Shown in pieces: positions 1 to 5,953 of a stretch of DNA of 7,675 nucleotides (position 1 is its first letter; every line of letters starts with the position of its first letter). The notes under the pieces are model-generated. The model saw only the letters and a list, made by a program, of their open reading frames with translations. It had not been told where the DNA came from and did no database searches. This stretch comes from JAVBMO01 sp031552355 (GTDB taxonomy: Bacteria > Bacteroidota > Bacteroidia > Bacteroidales > P3). The translations under genes were made by a program, and so were the position numbers. Where the stretch lies: positions 1 to 7,675 of the forward strand of contig JAVBMO010000093.1 of NCBI GenBank assembly GCA_031552355.1, in the 5' to 3' direction.

Positions 1-893
1 GCTTTGCGCAAAGCATCCCTATCCTGTTCTGTTTTTATTGCAGGATTGCACTTGATTAAGTTTCCATATTTTTCGTAATCGTCCTGACAAAACCATAAAT
101 GATTGACACAAACTTCTGCCGTAATTCTTTTTCCACTAAGATTTTGAGTACTTAGTAAACTTAATTCCTTTGCTGTGGAAAGATGGGCTATATGCAAACG
201 AGCATTGGTTTTTGAGGCCAATTCTATAGCTTCTGCCGTGGATTTATAACACGCCTCTTCAGTTCTTATTTGCGGATGAAGCGCAGCAAAACCTCCATCG
301 GGATAACGGGATTTGAACAAAGTGGTGTTCCTTTGAATAATCTCTTCGTCCTCGCAATGGGCAACCAAAGGCAAATGCCCCAAAGCTTTGAAAAGCTGCT
401 CTACCTTTTCGCCTTGCAACAACATATTTCCTGTAGAAGAGCCTAAAAACACTTTGATTCCGGGGATTTCCGAAGGATTTATCTTCGCCAATTCTTCCAG
501 ATTGTCCATAGTTGCTCCCACAAAAAATCCATAATTGATCAGCGATTGCTTTTGGGCGATTGCTTTTTTACCATTCAAAGTTTGGATGGTCGTTGTCTGC
601 GGATTGGTGTTGGGCATTTCTAAAAAAGAAGTAACACCGCCGGCAGCAGCAGCACGACTTTCTGAAAAAATATCGGCTTTGTGGGTCAAGCCAGGTTCAC
701 GAAAATGAACGTGAGTATCAATAATTCCGGGAAACAGATAAAATCCTGTCCTGTCAATGATTTCAAATCCTTCCGGGAAATGGGTTTCGCCTTCGCTATA
801 AATTTTATGGATTTTACCATCCTGCACAGCAATGGAACCTTTGTTTATTTTCCCTTCATTGACCCAAGTAATATTGGAAAGTATGTATTTCAT
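1..893 (-). CDS. pyrC: Dihydroorotase (PyrC), C-terminus cut by window edge
   Basis: Zinc amidohydrolase of the cytoplasm that interconverts N-carbamoyl-aspartate and dihydroorotate, the third step of de novo pyrimidine synthesis. I translated it by hand: 297 codons are visible from the ATG at 893, and the frame is still open at base 1. Visible landmarks are the metal-binding D-T-H-V-H-F-R-E-P-G (His61, His63, substrate Arg65), M-P-N-T (93-96), G-I-K-V-F (Lys147, expected to be the carbamylated metal bridge), V-A-H-C-E (His179) and H-I-A-H-L-S (His237). The R-E-P-G and M-P-N-T motifs favour dihydroorotase over allantoinase or hydantoinase. The last expected catalytic element, an Asp in a D-H-A-P-H-type motif, should lie beyond the window. 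The start is 49 bases after the Fic stop codon, and no TAnnTTTG-type promoter is visible in that gap, so it may be co-transcribed with the gene before it. Confidence 0.93.
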   Translation of the reverse strand, partial: MKYILSNITWVNEGKINKGSIAVQDGKIHKIYSEGETHFPEGFEIIDRTGFYLFPGIIDTHVHFREPGLTHKADIFSESRAAAAGGVTSFLEMPNTNPQTTTIQTLNGKKAIAQKQSLINYGFFVGATMDNLEELAKINPSEIPGIKVFLGSSTGNMLLQGEKVEQLFKALGHLPLVAHCEDEEIIQRNTTLFKSRYPDGGFAALHPQIRTEEACYKSTAEAIELASKTNARLHIAHLSTAKELSLLSTQNLSGKRITAEVCVNHLWFCQDDYEKYGNLIKCNPAIKTEQDRDALRK

Positions 894-942
894 TTGATTT
901 ATCTTTTAATGCTTATTGAGTAGAACTTTGCTAACTGCTTTT

Positions 943-2016
943 TTATTCCGAAGTTTTCAAGATATAAAAACTCCCTTTCCCTTTCCCAATCATTTCTAAG
1001 ATTTGTTCGTTCCGAAGGTACTGCAAATCTTTTTTTAATGTTGCCATTGGTATTTCCGAAAGGAGTACAGATAAATCACCGACTTTTATCGGTTGATTTT
1101 TCGATATAAATTCTTTTATTTGTTTTTGTCTTTCATTCAAATATCCCCCTTTAGCTTTGAATAGGTCATATTTTTGTTCTAATTTTTGAGTCAAAGTTTT
1201 CAAACTTTCCAGAAAAAAAATAATCCATTGATCTATTCGCTCATTTTCTTTATACCGATTTCGCTGTCCACTCATCAGAGCTTCATAATACTCTTTTTTA
1301 TGCTGTTCGATATGATTTTCAAATGAGATATATTGGACAAACTCATACTCTTGTTGTAATAAACAAAGTGTTGTCAATAACCGTGACAACCTGCCATTTC
1401 CATCTTGAAAAGGGTGAATACTCAAAAAATCATATATAAAGATGGCTAAAGTAATAAGAGGGTGCAAAGTCCTTTTATCAAATTGTTCTTTTGTCCATTC
1501 AACAAGTTCAAACATTTCATTTTCAACTAAGGCAGGTTCAGTTGTCGCAAAGATAACACGTTGTTCTCCTGTTGGATATGTAGCAACTACTTTATTCGAT
1601 AGATTTTTATATTTACCTCGATGCCGCTCATCTTTTACACTTTGGTTCAATAACAATTGATGAAATTGTTTTATATAGTTTTGAGATAATTGGATTTCGC
1701 GATAGTTTTCATATACAAGTTCTAACACTTCATAATATCCTATAACTTCTTGTTCATCGCGAGTTTCTAATTTTGTAATTTTAATATTCTTTAAAAGTTC
1801 CTGTACTTCGTTATCTGTCAACGTAGCCCCTTCAATACGTGTTGAAGATCCAATACTTTGGATGGTTGCAATCCTTCGCAACTCTTTCAAATAACGATTC
1901 TCCTGCTTTTCGACAATATTCCATTTTCCTTTAAAACCATCAATAAATCCAATTAACTGAAATATTTTTTGATTTGTAAAAAAGTCAAAATCTATTTTTC
2001 TTAAAAATTTATCCAT
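943..2016 (-). CDS. Fic family protein, class II self-inhibited, with C-terminal winged helix
   Basis: Predicted cytoplasmic Fic enzyme of 357 residues, expected to transfer AMP from ATP to a hydroxyl side chain of a target protein. The catalytic motif H-P-F-Q-D-G-N-G-R-L-S-R is intact at 201-212 (catalytic His201, metal-binding Asp205, phosphate-binding Asn207 and Arg209). Before it come a Fic_N-like region (about 30-110) with the inhibitory motif S-T-R-I-E-G (Ser58, Glu62, Gly63), which makes it class II with an N-terminal autoinhibitory helix, and a flap-like stretch around 143-160. The C-terminal residues 290-355 look like a winged helix, common in this subfamily. The ATG at 2016 is the only sensible start. 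The target is unknown and no antitoxin gene is adjacent, as expected when the inhibitor is built in. The gene is clearly AT-richer than its neighbours: two 60-base lines I counted (1141, 1921) have 17 and 13 G+C, against 29 and 31 in two lines of the radical SAM gene (2221, 2941). Confidence 0.93.
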   Translation of the reverse strand: MDKFLRKIDFDFFTNQKIFQLIGFIDGFKGKWNIVEKQENRYLKELRRIATIQSIGSSTRIEGATLTDNEVQELLKNIKITKLETRDEQEVIGYYEVLELVYENYREIQLSQNYIKQFHQLLLNQSVKDERHRGKYKNLSNKVVATYPTGEQRVIFATTEPALVENEMFELVEWTKEQFDKRTLHPLITLAIFIYDFLSIHPFQDGNGRLSRLLTTLCLLQQEYEFVQYISFENHIEQHKKEYYEALMSGQRNRYKENERIDQWIIFFLESLKTLTQKLEQKYDLFKAKGGYLNERQKQIKEFISKNQPIKVGDLSVLLSEIPMATLKKDLQYLRNEQILEMIGKGKGSFYILKTSE

Positions 2017-2075
2017 ATTGCATCTATAATATATCCAAATACAAAAATACTAAATATTTGTATTTTATCCATATT
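2008..2075. repeat. 12-bp direct repeat flanking and covering the Fic start codon
   Basis: TTTATCCATATT occurs at 2008-2019 and again at 2064-2075, 56 bases apart. Read on the minus strand it is AATATGGATAAA, which includes the ATG-GAT-AAA start of the Fic gene, so the upstream copy offers a second ATG in a different frame. In an AT-rich gap, chance is possible. Confidence 0.4.
2037..2065. repeat. Inverted repeat in the gap before the Fic gene
   Basis: Perfect 9-bp arms AAATACAAA (2037-2045) and TTTGTATTT (2057-2065), separated by 11 bases, in an AT-rich 101-base gap. It lies 21 bases before the Fic start. On the minus strand it contains TATTTTTG (2042-2049), which matches the -7 element TAnnTTTG, but no TTG stands at the right distance upstream. 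It could be an operator at a Fic promoter. A hairpin this AT-rich is a poor terminator for the preceding gene. Confidence 0.45.
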
Positions 2076-2117
2076 TTATCTGAATATTTTGAAATACAAT
2101 TGCTAAAACCTATTTTT

Positions 2118-3074
2118 CTATTCCCCTTTCCATAACCGTCCTTGCCAGGTATTTCTTTCTTTGAAACGGTTTTCGATAAGTGAAAAGACTTTTTCATTGC
2201 GAATCAATCCCCAGTTCGGGCCGCCTTGAAATCGTGGAGGAACCTCCCCCGCAAAACGTTCAATCACAATATTAGGATTGAGTCGTTCCACAAAATCGAC
2301 CACAAAATCGATATATTCGTCCAATTCAAAAAATTGAAAATCCTGAGGTCTTTCCTGGTATTCCTTTTCCATGGGAGTGTCCTTGAAAATTTGCAACTGA
2401 TGAAATTTAACTGTCGTTAAGGGCAATTTGGATATAATTTCGGCCTCGGCTAAGAGCATTTTCCGCGATTCGCCCGGAAGCCCGAAAATCAAATGTCCGC
2501 CAACTTTTAAGCCCCTTTTTGCCGTTTCTTCAATAGCCCATTGCGTTTTTTCGAAATCATGCCCACGGTTCACACGTTCCAAAGTTTTATTGTAGCAGCT
2601 TTCAATGCCATATTCAACAATAACATAATATTGCTCGGCCAATTGCCGGAAATAATCCAATTTTTCTTCGTCCACACAATCGGGGCGGGTGCCAATCACA
2701 AGCCCTACGACTTTGGGGTGTTCAAGCGCTTGGGAATAAATGCCTCTCAATTTTTCCAAAGTCGCATACGTATTGGAAAATGCCTGAAAATAAGCCAAAT
2801 AATCTGTCGCTTTTTTATATCGCCATTCGTGGAATTTTATACCCTCTTCCAATTGGACATAAACAGACTGCTGCTTTTGACAATAAGACGGATTAAAAGC
2901 CTGATTACAACAGAATGTACACCCACCATAGCCTGCCGCTCCGTCACGGTTCGGGCAAGTGAATCCCGCATCGATAGAAAGTTTTTGAACCCTTTGCCCA
3001 AACTGTTTTTTAAAATAGTTGGAATAAGCATTAAACGGCCGGCTGTGCCCCCAAGGAAAAATTTGTTCTGTCAT
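2118..3074 (-). CDS. TIGR01212 family radical SAM protein (YhcC-like)
   Basis: Radical SAM iron-sulfur protein of 318 residues, close to the usual family length. The cluster region follows the family's diverged pattern: C-P-N-R-D-G, then G-G-C-T-F-C, giving Cys40-x11-Cys52-x2-Cys55 instead of the classic CxxxCxxC. Further cysteines stand at 56 and 65. Other core motifs are I-G-T-R-P-D (127-132), V-E-Y-G-I-E-S (153-159) and G-H-L-I-F-G-L-P-G-E (193-202), which fit SAM and barrel contacts. The family resembles E. coli YhcC, whose reaction is not established as far as I know, so I assign no substrate. It begins 3 bases after the stop of the AI-2E family gene and is the last gene of the compact queD cluster. 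It is not QueE, the radical SAM enzyme that acts after QueD: its cysteine spacing and length do not fit. Confidence 0.92.
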   Translation of the reverse strand: MTEQIFPWGHSRPFNAYSNYFKKQFGQRVQKLSIDAGFTCPNRDGAAGYGGCTFCCNQAFNPSYCQKQQSVYVQLEEGIKFHEWRYKKATDYLAYFQAFSNTYATLEKLRGIYSQALEHPKVVGLVIGTRPDCVDEEKLDYFRQLAEQYYVIVEYGIESCYNKTLERVNRGHDFEKTQWAIEETAKRGLKVGGHLIFGLPGESRKMLLAEAEIISKLPLTTVKFHQLQIFKDTPMEKEYQERPQDFQFFELDEYIDFVVDFVERLNPNIVIERFAGEVPPRFQGGPNWGLIRNEKVFSLIENRFKERNTWQGRLWKGE

Positions 3075-3077
3075 TAT

Positions 3078-4172
3078 TTAGATGTCCTTTGTCAATGATT
3101 TTACCAACTTGGAATTGGCAAAAAATTCCTTGGCTATAATTCGTAGCAATGTGTAGGTTGGAATAGCTACAATCATTCCCACAATTCCCCCAATTTCTCC
3201 GGCTATCAAAATCACGAAAAAGATTTCTAACGGATGGGCTTTTACACTTTTGGAATAGATTAACGGCTGAAGGAAAAAATCGTCAATACCTTTTACGGCA
3301 AAGAAAACGCCAAAAAACTTAAGCAAAATAAATAAAATAGAGACTGAAGGATCGACACTTAATATGGAGGCTAAAGTGATTAGCAATCCGATGATTGCAC
3401 CAATAAAAGAACCTAAATAGGGCACAATGACCAATATGCCGCAGAAAAAAGCAATAAAAAAGGCGTTGGGAATTCCCACAATTGAAAAACCTATGGATAG
3501 TAATATAGAAACTGATAGTATTTCGCAGCAAAGGCCCAAAAAATAACGGGAAATAAGATTTCGTGAAGTTTTTATAATGTGTTTAATTTCTTCCATTCTC
3601 CTGTCGGGAGTTAGAACATAAACTATATTGGGCAACAGAGAGGGGTCTTTTAATAAGAAAAAAACCACAAATAAAACAATGAAGATCCCCATAAAGAAAT
3701 TGCCTGCGAATGATATCAGATTGCTGATAAGTGGCTGGTAATCGATTGAGGACAAGAAATGCATGATCTGATTATTCAGATATTTTTCAAGACTTGTGCC
3801 TTCGCCGAGAAGACCGTAATTGACAAGAATTTGCTCGAATTGGGCAATAGGCTCTTGATAATAAGAGATGATTTTTGTGAAATCTATTTGGAAAAACGAA
3901 GCGGCTTGCGAGGCAATCAAGGGGATAAACAAAAAGAACAGGCCGAAAAGAACCCCAACTATCAATACAAGCGTAACAAGTGACGTCAGGGTATTTCCCA
4001 ATTTTTTTCCTTTGACATGGATTTTATCTAATAGTGCTTTCAACGGTTGCCCTATTGCGGAAACAATAATAGCGATAAGGAAACAGGCTACCAAATAGCG
4101 GAAATACCAGAATAAGAAGAGAGCAAGGGCTACGCCCAGAGTAATTAAAATAGTTTTCGTCGTTTTATTCAT
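3078..4172 (-). CDS. AI-2E family transporter (PerM/YdiK/TqsA-like membrane protein)
   Basis: Inner-membrane protein of 364 residues, typical of the family. Hydrophobic segments are visible near 8-40 (probably two), 62-87, 153-174, 211-233, 236-262, 264-293 and 315-345, with a long soluble stretch (about 88-150) between the third and fourth. Family signatures are V-P-Y-L-G-S-F-I-G (250-258), Q-P-L-I-Y-S-K-S-V-K-A-H-P-L (302-315) and the glycine-rich G-E-I-G-G-I-V-G-M-I-V-A-I-P (325-338). Some family members export autoinducer-2 and others act as ion antiporters, so the transported substrate cannot be given. The gene starts 17 bases after the queD stop codon and ends 3 bases before the radical SAM gene, so the three are very likely co-transcribed. 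A functional link between them is not evident. Confidence 0.92.
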   Translation of the reverse strand: MNKTTKTILITLGVALALFLFWYFRYLVACFLIAIIVSAIGQPLKALLDKIHVKGKKLGNTLTSLVTLVLIVGVLFGLFFLFIPLIASQAASFFQIDFTKIISYYQEPIAQFEQILVNYGLLGEGTSLEKYLNNQIMHFLSSIDYQPLISNLISFAGNFFMGIFIVLFVVFFLLKDPSLLPNIVYVLTPDRRMEEIKHIIKTSRNLISRYFLGLCCEILSVSILLSIGFSIVGIPNAFFIAFFCGILVIVPYLGSFIGAIIGLLITLASILSVDPSVSILFILLKFFGVFFAVKGIDDFFLQPLIYSKSVKAHPLEIFFVILIAGEIGGIVGMIVAIPTYTLLRIIAKEFFANSKLVKSLTKDI

Positions 4173-4189
4173 ATTTGTGTGGGTTTCTT

Positions 4190-4621
4190 TTAGTTGTCGC
4201 TAGCGAACCATTCGGCATAAGATGAATCTGTTTCATACATTTTCAAAGAAAACAAACGAATCGAAGCCGGAAGTTTAGTTTGTATCTGCGAAGCAAAATC
4301 CGACAGCAGATTTTCGCATGTCGGCTGATAGGGCAATTGGATTATTTTGGTATGCAAAATCGAATTATCGAACGGCATTTCCTGATTAAGCACCAAAGCG
4401 TGGTCGTATTTATCGACAATCAATTCATTGACAATCTTTTTCAGGTCGCCAAAATCCATCACCATTCCCAGTTTGGGTGAGTTTTTGTCGGAAATAGGTT
4501 CGCCGATAATGGTTACAAATAAGCGGTACGAATGCCCGTGGATATTTTTACAAAGACCATCGTAGCCTTGCAGGGCGTGTGCCGCTTCGAACTTAAATTC
4601 TTTTGTCAGTCGGATTTTCAT
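4190..4621 (-). CDS. queD: 6-carboxytetrahydropterin synthase (QueD)
   Basis: Cytoplasmic zinc enzyme of the 6-pyruvoyl-tetrahydropterin synthase fold that makes 6-carboxy-tetrahydropterin from dihydroneopterin triphosphate, an early step to 7-deazaguanine and queuosine. From the chosen start it has 143 residues: F-E-A-A-H (zinc His15), C-K-N-I-H-G-H (catalytic Cys24, zinc His28 and His30; the C-x3-H-x-H spacing is the QueD hallmark), Y-D-H (Asp73, His74), P-T-C-E-N (100-104) and K-M-Y-E-T (Glu130, expected to anchor the pterin). An in-frame ATG at 4678 would add 19 residues (489 bases in all). I prefer 4621 because family members begin just before the K-E-F-x-F-E-A-A-H block and because the predicted promoter would start transcription almost exactly at 4678, leaving no leader. 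No other queuosine gene is in the window. Confidence 0.9.
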   Translation of the reverse strand: MKIRLTKEFKFEAAHALQGYDGLCKNIHGHSYRLFVTIIGEPISDKNSPKLGMVMDFGDLKKIVNELIVDKYDHALVLNQEMPFDNSILHTKIIQLPYQPTCENLLSDFASQIQTKLPASIRLFSLKMYETDSSYAEWFASDN

Positions 4622-4682
4622 TCTTCGTAATACTTTGCGTGTTTGTCGATTCAAAAGGCTTTTGCTCTCTCCAATCATTTTT

Positions 4683-4712
4683 CAAAGATAAGAAAGAACT
4701 TCTTATCAACAA
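4683..4712 (-). promoter_or_regulatory. Bacteroidota-type promoter for the queD cluster
   Basis: On the minus strand, TTG (4710-4712) is followed after 19 bases by TATCTTTG (4683-4690), an exact match to the TTG-N19-TAnnTTTG pattern known for Bacteroidota vegetative promoters. Transcription would begin near 4676-4678, leaving a leader of about 55 bases before the ATG at 4621. It is the only site I found in a gene gap with both elements correctly spaced. Confidence 0.6.
4687..4707. promoter_or_regulatory. Operator-like inverted repeat inside the queD promoter
   Basis: Perfect 8-bp arms GATAAGAA (4687-4694) and TTCTTATC (4700-4707) around a 5-base centre. The repeat fills the spacer between the -33 and -7 elements, and one arm shares the bases TATC with the -7 element, so a bound dimeric repressor would block polymerase. 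The alternative is a weak hairpin ending the lipoprotein transcript, but the stem has little G+C and no long T tract follows. Confidence 0.4.
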
Positions 4713-4721
4713 TTATTCCTT

Positions 4722-5882
4722 TTATTTTGTTGCAGATAAATTTGCAAAACCAAAGAATAAGGTATCTTGTGCATCAGGAACAAAAGGCTCAAAATATTTG
4801 GCAGCGTCTTCATCTTCGGCCAGCAATGGCTGAATTAAACACATGACTCCGGCTTTAGCTTTTGCCCTGAGAGAATAATAGATCTCATCGTTGGCGCCCT
4901 TTAAAGTGATGTTGAAATATTTGACGTCAAAATATTCAAAAGGCACTTTACTTTCTTTTACCAAACGGAAAAAGCCTTTCTGTTTTTTCAGCCAAATTTG
5001 CTGTTCTTCGGAAGATGCAAAAACCGGTCGTTCTTCTTTGGTTTCATATACATCGTCCCAAATAACGGGCACTCCCAAAATGATATGGTAAGCCTGCGAA
5101 GGGTTGGCCTGATATTCTCGGTTGATAGCTTCGTGCCAATTCGCGGTTTCGGTCGGGTAGCGTTTTTTTAATTGTTTCAAAATCACTTTTTCTTCCGACA
5201 CAGAATCCGCTTTTACAAACGCATACCATACTTTGGCAAAATAATGCCGGATAGATTTCGGATTGCGATTGTTTGAGGTATATCCGTAATATTCAAACAT
5301 TTTGGACGCTTTTACGTAAGCCTGATTATTTTCTCCACCAAAAGCCACAGCCAAAGCATTCAAAAGTTCTTGGTTGTTCCCTACAGCGCAACCATGCAAA
5401 TAAATTGTTGTGGCAGAATCTATAACGGTCGAATCCAAAGCTTTGAGTTTTTCCGCTTTGATGGCTTCCTTTAGGCTTTGTGCCGAAGTCCGCAAACCTT
5501 TTGGGAGAACTTTCACACTTAAATCAATAAATTCGTTCCCGTGGCTTACCAAATTGACCGTCCCCCAAGGCAATCCATTTGCCGGACGGTGATTTTCCAG
5601 ATAATCCCTTACTTCCAGTATAGAAGTAAGCGAATCGACAACAAATTCTGTTTTGTCGGCAGAATCCAAACGATAATAATGATTGGCAAGCGAATAATAC
5701 GGATTTTCACCAAATTCATTGTCCTGCCCCAAAATAAATGTGATGGAGGTGCGTGGGACAATTGTATCCGTTGGCGTTTCTATTTGAACAATTTTTTGAG
5801 GTGCCGGTTTTTCGCCCTTTTGTTTGCAGGAAAAGGTTAAAAATGTAAGAAGTAATACGCTTAGTAAACAATATTTTCTCAT
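4722..5882 (-). CDS. Putative lipoprotein with caspase-like (DUF4347-like) His-Cys dyad
   Basis: A 386-residue protein I cannot assign to a named gene. From the ATG at 5882 it opens with M-R-K-Y, a hydrophobic run, then T-F-S-C (Cys19), a lax Bacteroidota-type lipobox, and a polar, proline-containing linker, so it is probably a membrane-anchored envelope lipoprotein. The nearest upstream in-frame start is a TTG at 5900, which would place six residues before the charged start and is unlikely. The region of about 45-200 looks like an alpha/beta domain with V-N-L-V-S-H-G-N (His114) and, 51 residues later, I-Y-L-H-G-C-A-V-G-N-N (Cys165), followed by a helix and A-Y-V-K-A-S. That order and context resemble the His and Cys blocks of clan CD caspase-fold families, especially DUF4347. 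The remaining C-terminal half (about 205-386) is unrecognised, rich in aromatic residues, with no repeat or membrane segment. It begins soon after the terminator of the VWA gene. Protease activity is inference only. Confidence 0.7.
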   Translation of the reverse strand: MRKYCLLSVLLLTFLTFSCKQKGEKPAPQKIVQIETPTDTIVPRTSITFILGQDNEFGENPYYSLANHYYRLDSADKTEFVVDSLTSILEVRDYLENHRPANGLPWGTVNLVSHGNEFIDLSVKVLPKGLRTSAQSLKEAIKAEKLKALDSTVIDSATTIYLHGCAVGNNQELLNALAVAFGGENNQAYVKASKMFEYYGYTSNNRNPKSIRHYFAKVWYAFVKADSVSEEKVILKQLKKRYPTETANWHEAINREYQANPSQAYHIILGVPVIWDDVYETKEERPVFASSEEQQIWLKKQKGFFRLVKESKVPFEYFDVKYFNITLKGANDEIYYSLRAKAKAGVMCLIQPLLAEDEDAAKYFEPFVPDAQDTLFFGFANLSATK

Positions 5883-5905
5883 TCCCAAATACTTTGACAA
5901 TTTTT

Positions 5906-5945
5906 GAAAAGAAAACCCCGCAAGAATTCAATTCTGCGAGGTTTC
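5906..5945 (-). terminator. Rho-independent terminator after the VIT/VWA/TonB gene
   Basis: Reading the minus strand just after the stop codon at 5954, AAACCTCGCA (5935-5944) pairs with TGCGGGGTTT (5913-5922) through one G-U wobble. One unpaired T follows, then GAA/TTC closes a short loop. The stem runs directly into a T-rich tail (TTTTCTTTTC, 5906-5915, overlapping the stem end). Position and shape fit an intrinsic terminator well. Confidence 0.8.
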
Positions 5946-5953
5946 TTTCTTTT

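Noticed and set aside
681..923. 80-codon plus-strand frame near the pyrC start
   Set aside because: It overlaps the strongly conserved D-T-H-V-H-F-R-E-P-G region of pyrC on the other strand.
2017..2117. Intrinsic terminator after the radical SAM gene
   Set aside because: The gap has AT-rich inverted repeats but no G+C-rich stem followed by a T tract on the minus strand.
2541..3098. 185-codon open frame on the plus strand
   Set aside because: It lies entirely opposite the radical SAM gene apart from its last few codons, has no recognisable motif, and its composition is that of an antisense shadow.
2118..4621. A queuosine operon made of queD and a radical SAM gene read as queE
   Set aside because: The radical SAM protein has Cys-x11-Cys-x2-Cys spacing and the other motifs of the TIGR01212 family, not those of QueE, so the association with queD is only positional.
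4622..4678. N-terminal extension of QueD from the ATG at 4678
   Set aside because: The 19 extra residues do not resemble the family, and the ATG coincides with the predicted transcription start, leaving no leader.
5883..5900. Extension of the lipoprotein to a TTG start at 5900
   Set aside because: It would place six residues before a well-formed M-R-K-Y signal start and crowd the terminator tail; the ATG at 5882 is better.
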